Shown piece after piece: positions 55,989 through 63,788 of a stretch of DNA of 64,000 nucleotides. Source of the DNA: Burkholderia sp. TSV86 (GTDB lineage Bacteria > Pseudomonadota > Gammaproteobacteria > Burkholderiales > Burkholderiaceae); contig NZ_LOWB01000078.1 of the NCBI RefSeq assembly GCF_001522865.1, positions 162,502 through 226,501 of the forward strand. The letters are read 5' to 3'. The notes beneath the pieces are model-generated. The model ran no database searches, was not told where the DNA came from, and saw nothing but the letters and a program-made list of their open reading frames with translations. Both the position numbers and the translations under genes were made by a program. Numbering within the stretch: the first letter of the stretch is position 1; each line of letters begins with the position of its first letter.

Positions 55989-57422
55989 ATGAGATCCATG
56001 TTTTTCAAAAGAGGCAATCGTTTTGCGCTCGGTTTGATGATGCTCCTCCACGTTGCGACTGCTTTTGCCGCACCGATGGACGTCAATGTCGTTGATTCGG
56101 TGATGGGCAAGTACCAATCTGCGGCCAGTTCGTGGGGCGGCGTCATGGTGAGCTACGGATCGTGGCTCTTCTGGGGATTGGCGCTCGTCAGCATGGTGTG
56201 GACGTACGGAATGATGGCGATGCGCCGCTCGGACATTCAGGAGTTCTTTGCTGAATCGATTCGATTTTTCGGCACCCTGGGCTTCTTCTGGTGGATTCTG
56301 TACAACGGCCCGGCAATCGGAGATGCCATCGTCAAATCGATGTGGATGATCGGTGCAAAGGCCATCGGCCAAGCAACCGACTTTACGCCTGGCGGCATCG
56401 TACAGATCGGCTATGACATTTTTGCCAAGGCGCTCGACCAGTCTTCTGTCTGGTCACCCACCGACAGTGTTGTTGGGCTTCTCATGGCGCTGGCCGTGAT
56501 GCTTGTCCTGACGATCGTCGGCGTGAATCTGCTCCTGGTCTTCGTATCGGCCTGGATCGTGATCTACGGTGGCGTGTTCTTCCTCGGCTTCGGGGGATCG
56601 CGCTGGACCTCGGATATCGCCATCAGCTTTTACAAGCACGTCTTGGCGATAGGTGCGGAGCTGATGGTAATGCTCCTGCTCATTGGCATCGGCAAGACGT
56701 TCATCAACGAGTATTACTCCAGCATGGCCGCTGGCATTGACCTCAAGGAAATGGCGGTCATGCTCATCGCTGCCTTCGCGCTGATGTATCTCACAAACAA
56801 GATACCGCCGAGGATCGCAGGCATCGTTGGCGTTGGCGGTATTGGTTCGATTGGCGGTGTTGGCGTTGGTTCGTTAATGGCTGCAGCTTCAATGACGGCT
56901 GGCGCTGCAGCGTCGGCTGGTTCGGCAGTAATGGCCGGCGCCACGAGCGCCGCCGGCGGCGCATCTGCGCTCAAGGCGGCATTCCAGAGCGCGCAGCAAC
57001 ACACAGCTGAGGGGGCGGGCATGTTCAGTGGTAGTGGCGGTGGTGGTTCCGGTGTCCTCGGTGGCGGCGGCGCCAGCAGCTCGTCGGGCGGTAGCGGCAG
57101 CTTCGGTTCGTTCATGAGCAACGCTGGCCGCTTTGCGGCCGACATGGGCAACAACCTCGCGAACGGCGCCAGCCAGGTCACGAAAGACAAGGCTGCGTCG
57201 ATGATGGACTCCGCGAAAGAGCGCATTGGCCAAACCACGGGCGGCAGGATTGCGTCGGCAATCCGTGGAGGCTCGGATTACCGGGACTCAGCCGGTGCCG
57301 ATACGGCGAGCTTTGCGGGTGACAATCTCGGCGCCGGCAGTGGTCGCAGCCGGCAGAACCAGATGAATGATGAAGTCGCCGCGTTCGTGAACAAGGATCG
57401 TTCCTCGCACGAGGAAGCCTAG
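55989..57422 (+). CDS. trbL: Conjugal transfer protein TrbL
   Basis: A 477-residue VirB6-like inner-membrane protein. Signal/first helix (MRSMFFKRGNRFALGLMMLL), several membrane segments between about 50 and 310, then a Gly/Ala/Ser-rich soluble tail, the TrbL pattern. ATG at 55989 lies 11 bases after trbK; the frame is open further up but inside trbK. It ends the conjugation block. Confidence 0.87.
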   Translation: MRSMFFKRGNRFALGLMMLLHVATAFAAPMDVNVVDSVMGKYQSAASSWGGVMVSYGSWLFWGLALVSMVWTYGMMAMRRSDIQEFFAESIRFFGTLGFFWWILYNGPAIGDAIVKSMWMIGAKAIGQATDFTPGGIVQIGYDIFAKALDQSSVWSPTDSVVGLLMALAVMLVLTIVGVNLLLVFVSAWIVIYGGVFFLGFGGSRWTSDIAISFYKHVLAIGAELMVMLLLIGIGKTFINEYYSSMAAGIDLKEMAVMLIAAFALMYLTNKIPPRIAGIVGVGGIGSIGGVGVGSLMAAASMTAGAAASAGSAVMAGATSAAGGASALKAAFQSAQQHTAEGAGMFSGSGGGGSGVLGGGGASSSSGGSGSFGSFMSNAGRFAADMGNNLANGASQVTKDKAASMMDSAKERIGQTTGGRIASAIRGGSDYRDSAGADTASFAGDNLGAGSGRSRQNQMNDEVAAFVNKDRSSHEEA

Positions 57423-57428
57423 AAAGCG

Positions 57429-57454
57429 CACCGGCCGGCGGCAACCGGCCGGCA
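57429..57454 (+). terminator. Terminator-like hairpin after trbL
   Basis: Two CCGGCCGG arms (57431–57438 and 57445–57452) around CGGCAA. There is no T run, so this is weak. Confidence 0.35.
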
Positions 57455-57487
57455 CTTCCACAACAACACCTGCTTGAGAGGTGAAGT

Positions 57488-57766
57488 ATGGCAACCATGC
57501 ATGATACCGAAGCTCGGGAAGTTATCCACCTCACGGCAATGAAGCTCGCGGCCCTAGAATTCATAGATCCGCTCACCGCTAAGGATCTATCTGAGATGGC
57601 CGAAGCCGTGGCAAACCTCTTCGTGGTCGTTTTCTACCAGGCCGAAACGGGCCGTGCGACGCGCTCGGATTTCAGAGAAGCAAGGACTGCGGTACGCCAA
57701 GCGTTGCTGCAGTATGCGGAACCGTTGAGGTGCCACGGCGTCCTTTCGGGGAAGGGGACTAACTAA
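57488..57766 (+). CDS. Hypothetical island protein
   Basis: A 92-residue mostly helical protein (MATMHDTEAREVIHLTAMKL; AKDLSEMAEAVANLFVVVFY). A GAGAGGTGAAGT site precedes the ATG. No family recognised. It comes right after trbL and before an HTH antitoxin-like gene. Confidence 0.5.
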   Translation: MATMHDTEAREVIHLTAMKLAALEFIDPLTAKDLSEMAEAVANLFVVVFYQAETGRATRSDFREARTAVRQALLQYAEPLRCHGVLSGKGTN

Positions 57767-57778
57767 CGAGGCATGGTC

Positions 57779-58120
57779 ATGAAAAATCATCCGAACCCCG
57801 GCGAATTGCTGCGTGAGGAAGTTTGCAGTCGGTTCGGCCTCGATGTAGCCGGCGCGGCCAAACGGCTCAGGGTGTCACGCTCGTTGCTTTCGCGTGTGCT
57901 CGACGGCCGTGCCGGCATTAGCGCCGATCTGGCGATGCACCTCGAACGCGCCGGATTCAGTTCTGCGCGCTTCTGGATGACCTTGCAAAGCAACTATGAT
58001 CAACGACACGCGGAGCCTGAGCTGGCCCGCATGTTAGATTGCATCACCCCTGATAATTTGCATGGTGAGGTTGAATTCGGGTCGGCGACTGGCTACAAAA
58101 CCCCCGGCCAGGACAAATAG
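57779..58120 (+). CDS. HigA-family HTH protein
   Basis: A 113-residue Xre-type DNA-binding protein of the HigA (VapI-like) group. It reads NHPNPGELLREEVCSRFGLD, then AAKRLRVSRSLLSRVLDGRA (HTH) and FWMTLQSNYDQ, all typical. HigA is the antitoxin of HigB, but no HigB-like gene lies beside it, so it is an orphan or acts as a plain repressor. ATG at 57773 is an alternative start. Confidence 0.82.
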   Translation: MKNHPNPGELLREEVCSRFGLDVAGAAKRLRVSRSLLSRVLDGRAGISADLAMHLERAGFSSARFWMTLQSNYDQRHAEPELARMLDCITPDNLHGEVEFGSATGYKTPGQDK

Positions 58121-58128
58121 GGACGACT

Positions 58129-58431
58129 ATGATCGCAGGCAGCAACGAGAAGGAATCAAACGTCAATTTCAGCCCGAAGCCGAGCGGCGGCGAAGCCAGC
58201 ACAAGCCACGTGCTCGCGGACAATGCTCTGAGTGCCCGGGAGGGGGCAGCAAATCGCAACATCCTCGTCGCCGATCGGTCTGACGCGCCTGGGCCAACGT
58301 TCGTAGACGAGATTGGCCCTCTCGATGTCATTCCGCTGATCATCACGAAGGCCAATGCTTGCGAACTTCTCGGCCGCCGTCCCGGTGAAACGGTAGCTCA
58401 GGCGCTAGTGCGGATGGCCAAGCAAGGTTAG
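58129..58431 (+). CDS. Hypothetical island protein
   Basis: A 100-residue protein with a disordered first half and a C-terminal segment PLIITKANACELLGRRPGET that looks like a small DNA-binding fold. Reading on past the TAG stop in the same frame gives RLEPIRDGWLTAEQRARFSQC before the next stop, so the stop may be a nonsense change. Function unknown. Confidence 0.5.
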   Translation: MIAGSNEKESNVNFSPKPSGGEASTSHVLADNALSAREGAANRNILVADRSDAPGPTFVDEIGPLDVIPLIITKANACELLGRRPGETVAQALVRMAKQG

Positions 58432-58768
58432 CGACTGGAGCCGATCCGGGATGGTTGGCTCACGGCCGAGCAAAGGGCGCGGTTCTCTCAATGCTGAGAA
58501 GGAAGTGGTCGAGTTGCTCTTTGTCGTTATCACGGATTCGTTTCAAGACGAACTTTGCAGCCGTTGCACACGAGGCGCGGTGACACAATAGCTGCCGGCG
58601 AGGCTTGGCTACGGGACCCGTCTCGCTTGGAGAGAGGTTCGGCCCCATGGCGGACTCGTAGGTAGGCTACGGCGGCCACTAGGCATCCTAGCAGGTATTC
58701 GATTTCTATGGGACCGTCGACAACGGATTGGATACACATCTGTGTAGCCATCTGATAAGATTTCACGT
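58432..58768. other. Intergenic region before the defence-like cassette
   Basis: 337 bases. The first 66 could be the lost end of the preceding gene. The last 40 carry the promoter and a palindrome for the next gene. Nothing else seen. Confidence 0.4.
58733..58761 (+). promoter_or_regulatory. Promoter and operator-like palindrome of the RHH gene
   Basis: TACACA-TC-TGTGTA (58733–58746) is a perfect inverted repeat just upstream of an extended -10 TGATAAGAT (58753–58761). The start site would fall at or next to the ATG at 58769, with no ribosome site visible, so the mRNA may be leaderless. A ribbon-helix-helix protein could bind such a palindrome. Confidence 0.5.
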
Positions 58769-58996
58769 ATGTCTGCGAAAGATGTTGGCGTCCGAATCCG
58801 TGTCGAACGGGAACTCCGTGAGGCGTTCCAGGGGGCCTGTATTGCTGAAAATCGCCAAGCATCGGACGTACTGCGGGAGTTCATGCGCTCTTTCGCCGAG
58901 CGGTACGGGGACGGCAAGCAGATCAGCTTGTTCGCTGATCCACCTCGGAGGGCTGGAAAGCAGAAAGTGGCGGCCAAACCACGATCGACGAAGTGA
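58769..58996 (+). CDS. Ribbon-helix-helix (CopG-like) regulator
   Basis: A 75-residue protein: VGVRIRVERELREAFQGACI (beta strand and helix), AENRQASDVLREFMRSFAER (second helix). This is the MetJ/Arc/CopG fold. It stands first in the cassette and probably represses it by binding the palindrome at its promoter. It could also be an antitoxin, though no toxin gene follows. Confidence 0.75.
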   Translation: MSAKDVGVRIRVERELREAFQGACIAENRQASDVLREFMRSFAERYGDGKQISLFADPPRRAGKQKVAAKPRSTK

Positions 58997-59036
58997 ACGC
59001 AACGCGGCAGATAAACAGATTTAAAGGAAAGCTCCA

Positions 59037-60023
59037 GTGAGACCCCGGAAAAGACCGACCGATATTTTGCCGAAGATGCCTGGCAGCGCCGCATATTCGA
59101 CCGCGCGCGGCGTGATGTTGCATGGTCTTGCGGAAGATGCGTTGCAGCACAAGGACTTAGACCCGATTCGAGGAAAGGTCCAACTCATCTTTACCTCGCC
59201 ACCTTTTCCTCTTAACACTAAGAAGAAGTATGGGAACTTGCAGGGCGAAGAGTATTTGAATTGGCTCACAAGTTTCGGGTCGCTGTTTCGCGACCTATTG
59301 GCTCCCGATGGCTCCATTGTCATAGAGCTGGGTAACTCTTGGGAGCCTGGGCTGCCCACTATGTCTACCCTCGGATTAAAGGCGCTGCTTCGCTTTCAGG
59401 AGGCGAATGAATTGCATCTTTGCCAAGAATTCATTTGTCACAATCCAGCGCGTCTTCCCAGTCCTGCGCAATGGGTGACGATTGAGCGAATTCGCCTAAA
59501 GGATAGCTTTACGCGTCTTTGGTGGCTCTCTCCCAATACGCGGCCGAAGGCGAGTAACAAGAATGTACTGGTAGAATACAGCCCGTCTATGACACGGCTA
59601 TTGAAGAGCAAGCAATACAATGCAGGCAAGCGGCCGTCGCAGCATCACATCAGCGAGGAGTCATTCGCCACGGACCATGGCGGTGCGATTGCTCCCAGTG
59701 TTCTCTCAATAGCCAACACGCGAGCAAACGATCCTTATCAAGAGTATTGCCGAACGCACGGAATAACCTTTCATCCCGCGCGCATGCCGGTTGAATTGCC
59801 AGAGTTCTTCGTGAATTTCCTCACCGAGCCAGGCGACATCGTATTGGACCCGTTTGGCGGTAGTAATACTACCGGCTTCGCCGCAGAAAACCTCGACCGT
59901 AGATGGATCGCCGTGGAACCCACGATCGACTACATCCAAGGTTCGATTGGCCGATTTGATCCAGAAAGCATTCATATTCCCAATGAATCAATCGCTGCCG
60001 TCGGGCTGGAAACCGAGGGTTGA
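59037..60023 (+). CDS. Beta-class DNA methyltransferase (N4-cytosine or N6-adenine)
   Basis: A 328-residue DNA methylase. Catalytic motif IV is TSPPF at residues 53–57, near the N-terminus; the SAM-binding motif DPFGGSNTTGFAAE is at about 271–284. This order is the beta class, and SPPF favours N4-cytosine. GTG start after AAGGAAAG. It overlaps the helicase gene by 41 bases. It likely protects host DNA from the nuclease part of the cassette. Confidence 0.88.
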   Translation: MRPRKRPTDILPKMPGSAAYSTARGVMLHGLAEDALQHKDLDPIRGKVQLIFTSPPFPLNTKKKYGNLQGEEYLNWLTSFGSLFRDLLAPDGSIVIELGNSWEPGLPTMSTLGLKALLRFQEANELHLCQEFICHNPARLPSPAQWVTIERIRLKDSFTRLWWLSPNTRPKASNKNVLVEYSPSMTRLLKSKQYNAGKRPSQHHISEESFATDHGGAIAPSVLSIANTRANDPYQEYCRTHGITFHPARMPVELPEFFVNFLTEPGDIVLDPFGGSNTTGFAAENLDRRWIAVEPTIDYIQGSIGRFDPESIHIPNESIAAVGLETEG

Positions 60024-61194
60024 GCCGCGCGGTTGGCAATTGGAGGCCCTCCTTCGTTGGAAGGAGGGGTTGAAAGGTGTTGTGCGCGTAGTTACCGGTG
60101 GCGGGAAGACTATCTTTTCGCAATTCTGCGTCGGCGAGTTCAGGCGTCAGTACCCCGAGGGACGCGTCGTTATTGTCGTTCCGACGACGGCCTTGCTTGA
60201 CCAATGGGTGGTCAGTCTAACTGACGACTTTGGGGTTCCCGCTGGGGAGATTGCCTGCTACTCAGCGGACGAGAAGCCGGAGTCCCCGAAGCCAATCAAT
60301 GTCCTTGTCATCAACACTGCCCGAGGGATAGGCGAGCGGCTATCCAGAGACGTGCCTTCAATGCTCATAGTCGATGAGTGTCATCGCGCTGGTAGCCCGC
60401 AAAACGCGCTTGCTCTGCGAGGTCGATACGTCGCAACGCTCGGTTTATCTGCGACGCCAGAGCGAGAATACGACGAGGGCTTCGAAACCCTAGTTCGCCC
60501 CATTCTTGGGCCGGTCATCTACGATTACGACTATGTCGGCGCTGCTCGCGACGACGTGATCAGCCCGTTTGCGCTTCACAATGTTCGCGTCCAGATGCTG
60601 CAAGATGAACAGCTCGCGTTCGACAAGCTCACGCGGCGTATCGCGACTGAGCGAGCAAAGATTGGTAAAAGCGTTGGTTCGGAAGACAAGCTCAAGAGGT
60701 TGTTGCAGCAACGAGCAGCTGTGCTAGCAACAGCAACGATGCGAATTCCTGTTGCTATAAAACTGGCGGAAAAGCATAAAGGACAAAAGACAATCATTTT
60801 TCACGAGCGAGTGGATGCGGCAAATAAACTTCTCGCGATTTTGAAGGCCCGTAATCAAAGCGCAACGATTTATCACGCTGGCATTGCGCCGGCGCTTCGA
60901 CGAGACAATCTGCGGCTTTATCGTAAGGGCGTTTACGACGTTTTGATTTGTTGTCGGGCCTTGGATGAGGGAATCAACGTTCCTGAAACGGCAGTAGCTA
61001 TCTTGGCCAGTTCGACGGCCAGCATACGGCAGCGGGTGCAACGGCTCGGCCGCGTGCTCCGCCCTGCGCCGGGTAAAGAATTCGCCGACATATACACCAT
61101 TTATGCGTCTGACGTTGAGGAAGCAAGGCTTCGGTCCGAAGCGGAGCAGTTAGGCAGCGTCTGTACCGTGGATTGGGCCCAAGTTAGGACCTAG
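59983..61194 (+). CDS. SF2 DEAD/DEAH-type helicase
   Basis: A 403-residue helicase/translocase. Walker A TGGGKT (38–43), motif II DECH (131–134), motif III SAT (156–158), and motif VI QRVQRLGRVLR near residue 350. This is like the helicase part of type III or type I R-M subunits but without a nuclease domain. ATG at 59983 gives WKPRVEPRGWQLEALLRW, the Q-motif-like start. The next gene begins 2 bases after its stop. Confidence 0.9.
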   Translation: MNQSLPSGWKPRVEPRGWQLEALLRWKEGLKGVVRVVTGGGKTIFSQFCVGEFRRQYPEGRVVIVVPTTALLDQWVVSLTDDFGVPAGEIACYSADEKPESPKPINVLVINTARGIGERLSRDVPSMLIVDECHRAGSPQNALALRGRYVATLGLSATPEREYDEGFETLVRPILGPVIYDYDYVGAARDDVISPFALHNVRVQMLQDEQLAFDKLTRRIATERAKIGKSVGSEDKLKRLLQQRAAVLATATMRIPVAIKLAEKHKGQKTIIFHERVDAANKLLAILKARNQSATIYHAGIAPALRRDNLRLYRKGVYDVLICCRALDEGINVPETAVAILASSTASIRQRVQRLGRVLRPAPGKEFADIYTIYASDVEEARLRSEAEQLGSVCTVDWAQVRT

Positions 61195-61196
61195 CA

Positions 61197-61973
61197 ATGG
61201 CAAAAATTCTTCATAACGGCGATTGGTTCGACCAGCTTTCCACAGAAGCGCTCTACGAGGAAGAGTACGAGCGCATTTTGATCGAACACGCCGCGAGTTT
61301 GTTTCCCGCGTATCGTCTCGTCAAGTTCAAGAAAACGGTGTATTCCGAGACCTCCGCCGCTAAAGCGGATCTCGCGCTCGTCCACCGGAGGTATCGAGAC
61401 TGGTGGGTAGTGGAGGCGGAATTAGGCCATCATCCATTTGAGCAACATGTCCGACCTCAGGTTCAGACGTTAAGCCGTGCAGTATACGGCGAAGCCGAAG
61501 CGCAATATCTTCACGCACAGGACGGCTCCTTTGACCTGGAACGTCTCAACTCGATGGTGAAGGGCTATCCTCCTGGTGTCCTCGTAATAGTGAACGCTCC
61601 ACGTCCGGATTGGGCTAGGGAGCTTCGGCCATACCGCGCTTTGGTCACTGTGCTTGAGGTGTTCCGATCAGAGCATAACAGGTACCTATACCGATTGAAT
61701 GGCGAGCAACCAGTTGAATCGGAGGTGCAGAGTAGTGATTGCACCGTTGAACTTGCTCGAATGCTTAGGTTGCACTCGCCAGGGATTCTGCCTGCATCAC
61801 ACGGTGAGACGTTGAAGGTGCAATTTCGTAGCGGAGTCACGGAATGGGGGCGAATCGATATTCACGATCGAGTATATCTCTCGTCAGCAAAGCCGATCTC
61901 GCTCAATAAGAAGTTGCGCTATCAGCTAATAGAACTCGAGGACGGATCATTTCTTTTGCAGGAATCGAAATAG
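61197..61973 (+). CDS. Putative PD-(D/E)XK nuclease of the cassette
   Basis: A 258-residue protein. The segment ETSAAKADLALVHRRYRDWW followed by VVEAELGHH has the spacing of a PD-(D/E)XK active site: Glu22–25 in the first helix, Asp58, then Glu73-x-Glu75, with Glu in place of the usual Lys. A conserved Gln in RPQVQTLSRA would follow in the next helix. The C-terminal 90 residues form a separate beta-rich domain. No exact family known to me. Assignment as nuclease is inferred from motif and neighbours. Confidence 0.65.
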   Translation: MAKILHNGDWFDQLSTEALYEEEYERILIEHAASLFPAYRLVKFKKTVYSETSAAKADLALVHRRYRDWWVVEAELGHHPFEQHVRPQVQTLSRAVYGEAEAQYLHAQDGSFDLERLNSMVKGYPPGVLVIVNAPRPDWARELRPYRALVTVLEVFRSEHNRYLYRLNGEQPVESEVQSSDCTVELARMLRLHSPGILPASHGETLKVQFRSGVTEWGRIDIHDRVYLSSAKPISLNKKLRYQLIELEDGSFLLQESK

Positions 61974-61982
61974 GACGGGTAT

Positions 61983-63497
61983 ATGGCTCTTGAATTAAAA
62001 ATCGGCCTCGACGCAATCAACTCGTATAAACGCTTGGCGTACACGCCATGGCATGCGCTTGCAGAGTTTATTGACAATTCGACGCAGGCATATTTCGACA
62101 ATAAAGATACGCTAGACGAGGCGTTCAAGAAAGAGGGCGAAATCCTCGAAGTGTCGATTGCCTATGATAAGGACGCGGGCGAATTGCGAATCAGTGACAA
62201 TTCGATTGGTATGTCGCTGGCAGACTTGGAGCACGCGCTTCATGTTGCGCTCCCCCCAAAGAACACTGCGGGGCGCTCAAAGTACGGAATGGGGCTGAAG
62301 ACGGCAGCCTGTTGGCTCGGAAACATTTGGACGGTGAAAACCAAGAAACTTGGGGAAGCCGTTGAGCATCAAGCGACAATCAATGTCGAGAAAATAGCTG
62401 CCGGCCAAGGGGCACTTGAATACAAAGCTATTGAAGGGCGATTGCCGGAGAGGCACTATACATTGATTGAAATTTCCGATTTGAATCGGAGTTTTCAAGG
62501 TCGGACGCTCGGCAAGATTCGAGAATTTCTGAGTTCTATGTACCGTGAAGACTTCAGATTAAAGCGACTGCGGCTCACATGGAACGGTACGCCGCTTGAA
62601 TGGAAGGAGTTGGATGATCGACTTCTTACAGCGATCAATGGCGCAATGTACAGAAAGGATTTTTCGTTTGAGGTTGAAGGGCGAAAAGTTCGCGGTTGGG
62701 TTGGCATTCTTGACAAGGGTGGAAGAGCAGACGCTGGCTTCTCCGTGATTCATTGCGGCCGCGTTGTGCGTGGGTGGCCCGACAGTTGGCGCCCGTCAAG
62801 CCTTTACGGGCAATTCCAAGGGTCGAACGATTTAGTCAACCAGCGGTTGGTTGGGGAAATTCATCTCGATGGTTTTGAGGTGAGCCACACGAAAGACGAT
62901 ATTCTATGGCTGGGAGATCAAGAAGAGCAGGTTGAGAAAAAGCTTCTTGAGTGCTGCGAGGATTACCGTGAGACCGCGAGGGATCGGAGAAAAGGGGATG
63001 ACGACGAGCGTGGGCCTTCGGAGGCAGAAACCAACGTCGCGCTCGATGAACTAAAAAAGGAACTTACGTCGCCGGAGATGGTGGATGCTATTTTGGTTGA
63101 CCCTGTTCCGCCCCCCGAGGTCGTGGAGACTCAGATTCAAACGATCTCCGAATCAATATCAGGTTTCGAGGCGACCTTCTCTGCCGTTGTTGGGACATTG
63201 AATGTTAAGGGTTATTTGAGGACGGACATGTCACCAAACGACCCATACGTTACTCACGATTCAACGCATGAAAGTGAGGTCTTGATTATCATTAATCAAA
63301 CTCATCCGCATTGGAAGCAATTGAAGGGCAGTGACGGCGTGCTGAACTATCTGAGGCATTGTGTCTACGATGGCATTGCAGAATGGCAAGCTAAGCACAA
63401 ATCCGCTGGTCTAAATCCAAATACTATTACTATCTTAAAGGATCGACTTTTGCGTGTGCCATTTGACATCGAAATGAACACTGGCGACGAGGCCTGA
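61983..63497 (+). CDS. GHKL ATPase, MORC/MutL-like
   Basis: A 504-residue ATPase. N box LAEFIDNSTQA (Glu28, Asn32), G1 ISDNSIGM (71–77), G2 GRSKYGMGLK (97–106). The following S5-like domain (about 190–320) is as in MutL, Hsp90 and MORC proteins, with HCGRVVRGWPDSW. The C-terminal region (about 330–504) is specific. The mix with methylase, SF2 helicase and nuclease matches the R-M systems with MutL/MORC-like ATPases that Iyer, Abhiman and Aravind described in 2008. It likely acts as an ATP-driven clamp. Confidence 0.85.
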   Translation: MALELKIGLDAINSYKRLAYTPWHALAEFIDNSTQAYFDNKDTLDEAFKKEGEILEVSIAYDKDAGELRISDNSIGMSLADLEHALHVALPPKNTAGRSKYGMGLKTAACWLGNIWTVKTKKLGEAVEHQATINVEKIAAGQGALEYKAIEGRLPERHYTLIEISDLNRSFQGRTLGKIREFLSSMYREDFRLKRLRLTWNGTPLEWKELDDRLLTAINGAMYRKDFSFEVEGRKVRGWVGILDKGGRADAGFSVIHCGRVVRGWPDSWRPSSLYGQFQGSNDLVNQRLVGEIHLDGFEVSHTKDDILWLGDQEEQVEKKLLECCEDYRETARDRRKGDDDERGPSEAETNVALDELKKELTSPEMVDAILVDPVPPPEVVETQIQTISESISGFEATFSAVVGTLNVKGYLRTDMSPNDPYVTHDSTHESEVLIIINQTHPHWKQLKGSDGVLNYLRHCVYDGIAEWQAKHKSAGLNPNTITILKDRLLRVPFDIEMNTGDEA

Positions 63498-63574
63498 TTT
63501 TAAACACGTGCTTCCGGCCGATTGCGCACACGTAAGGGTAAGACGTGGTGCATTCAAGGTACGCCGCAAAACCT

Positions 63575-63605
63575 ACGGGGCGCTTTCTTATCGCTAGCGC
63601 CCCGT
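63575..63605. terminator. Hairpin terminator beside the integrase remnant
   Basis: ACGGGGCGCT / AGCGCCCCGT, 10-bp perfect stem, 11-base loop. On the minus strand it lies just past the integrase stop and is followed by AGGTTTT; it may also end the plus-strand cassette. Confidence 0.6.
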
Positions 63606-63630
63606 GCTGGTTCGCTGTGGCATACATCAG

Positions 63631-63788
63631 TCATTGAAGACGTTTCGCTAGTTCTTCTGCGCGTGGATGGTAGTAACGCATCAACATACGCGGGTCTTTG
63701 TGGCCGGTGATTTTCGTCAGTTCGTGCATGGGAAAAATTGACGCCAAGCGTGACGTTGCTTCGTGACGTAGATCATGTGTATTAGCCG
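63631..63788 (-). pseudogene. Tyrosine recombinase (integrase), C-terminal fragment
   Basis: The minus strand encodes NTHDLRHEATSRLASIFPMH, then ITGHKDPRMLMRYYHPRAEE to a TGA at 63631. These are the Arg (HDLRH), His/Lys (GHK) and nucleophile Tyr (RYYHP) of a phage-type integrase. Only about 52 residues remain; the rest is cut off by the insertion sequence. The exact joint is uncertain by some tens of bases. Confidence 0.85.

Noticed and set aside
57779..58120. HigBA toxin-antitoxin pair
   Set aside because: The HigA-like protein is clear, but the genes on either side do not look like HigB or another RelE-type toxin.
58769..63497. BREX, DISARM or classic type I/III restriction system
   Set aside because: No PglX/PglZ/BrxC, no DrmA-C, no HsdS or fused helicase-nuclease; the gene set fits a MORC/MutL-type R-M system better.
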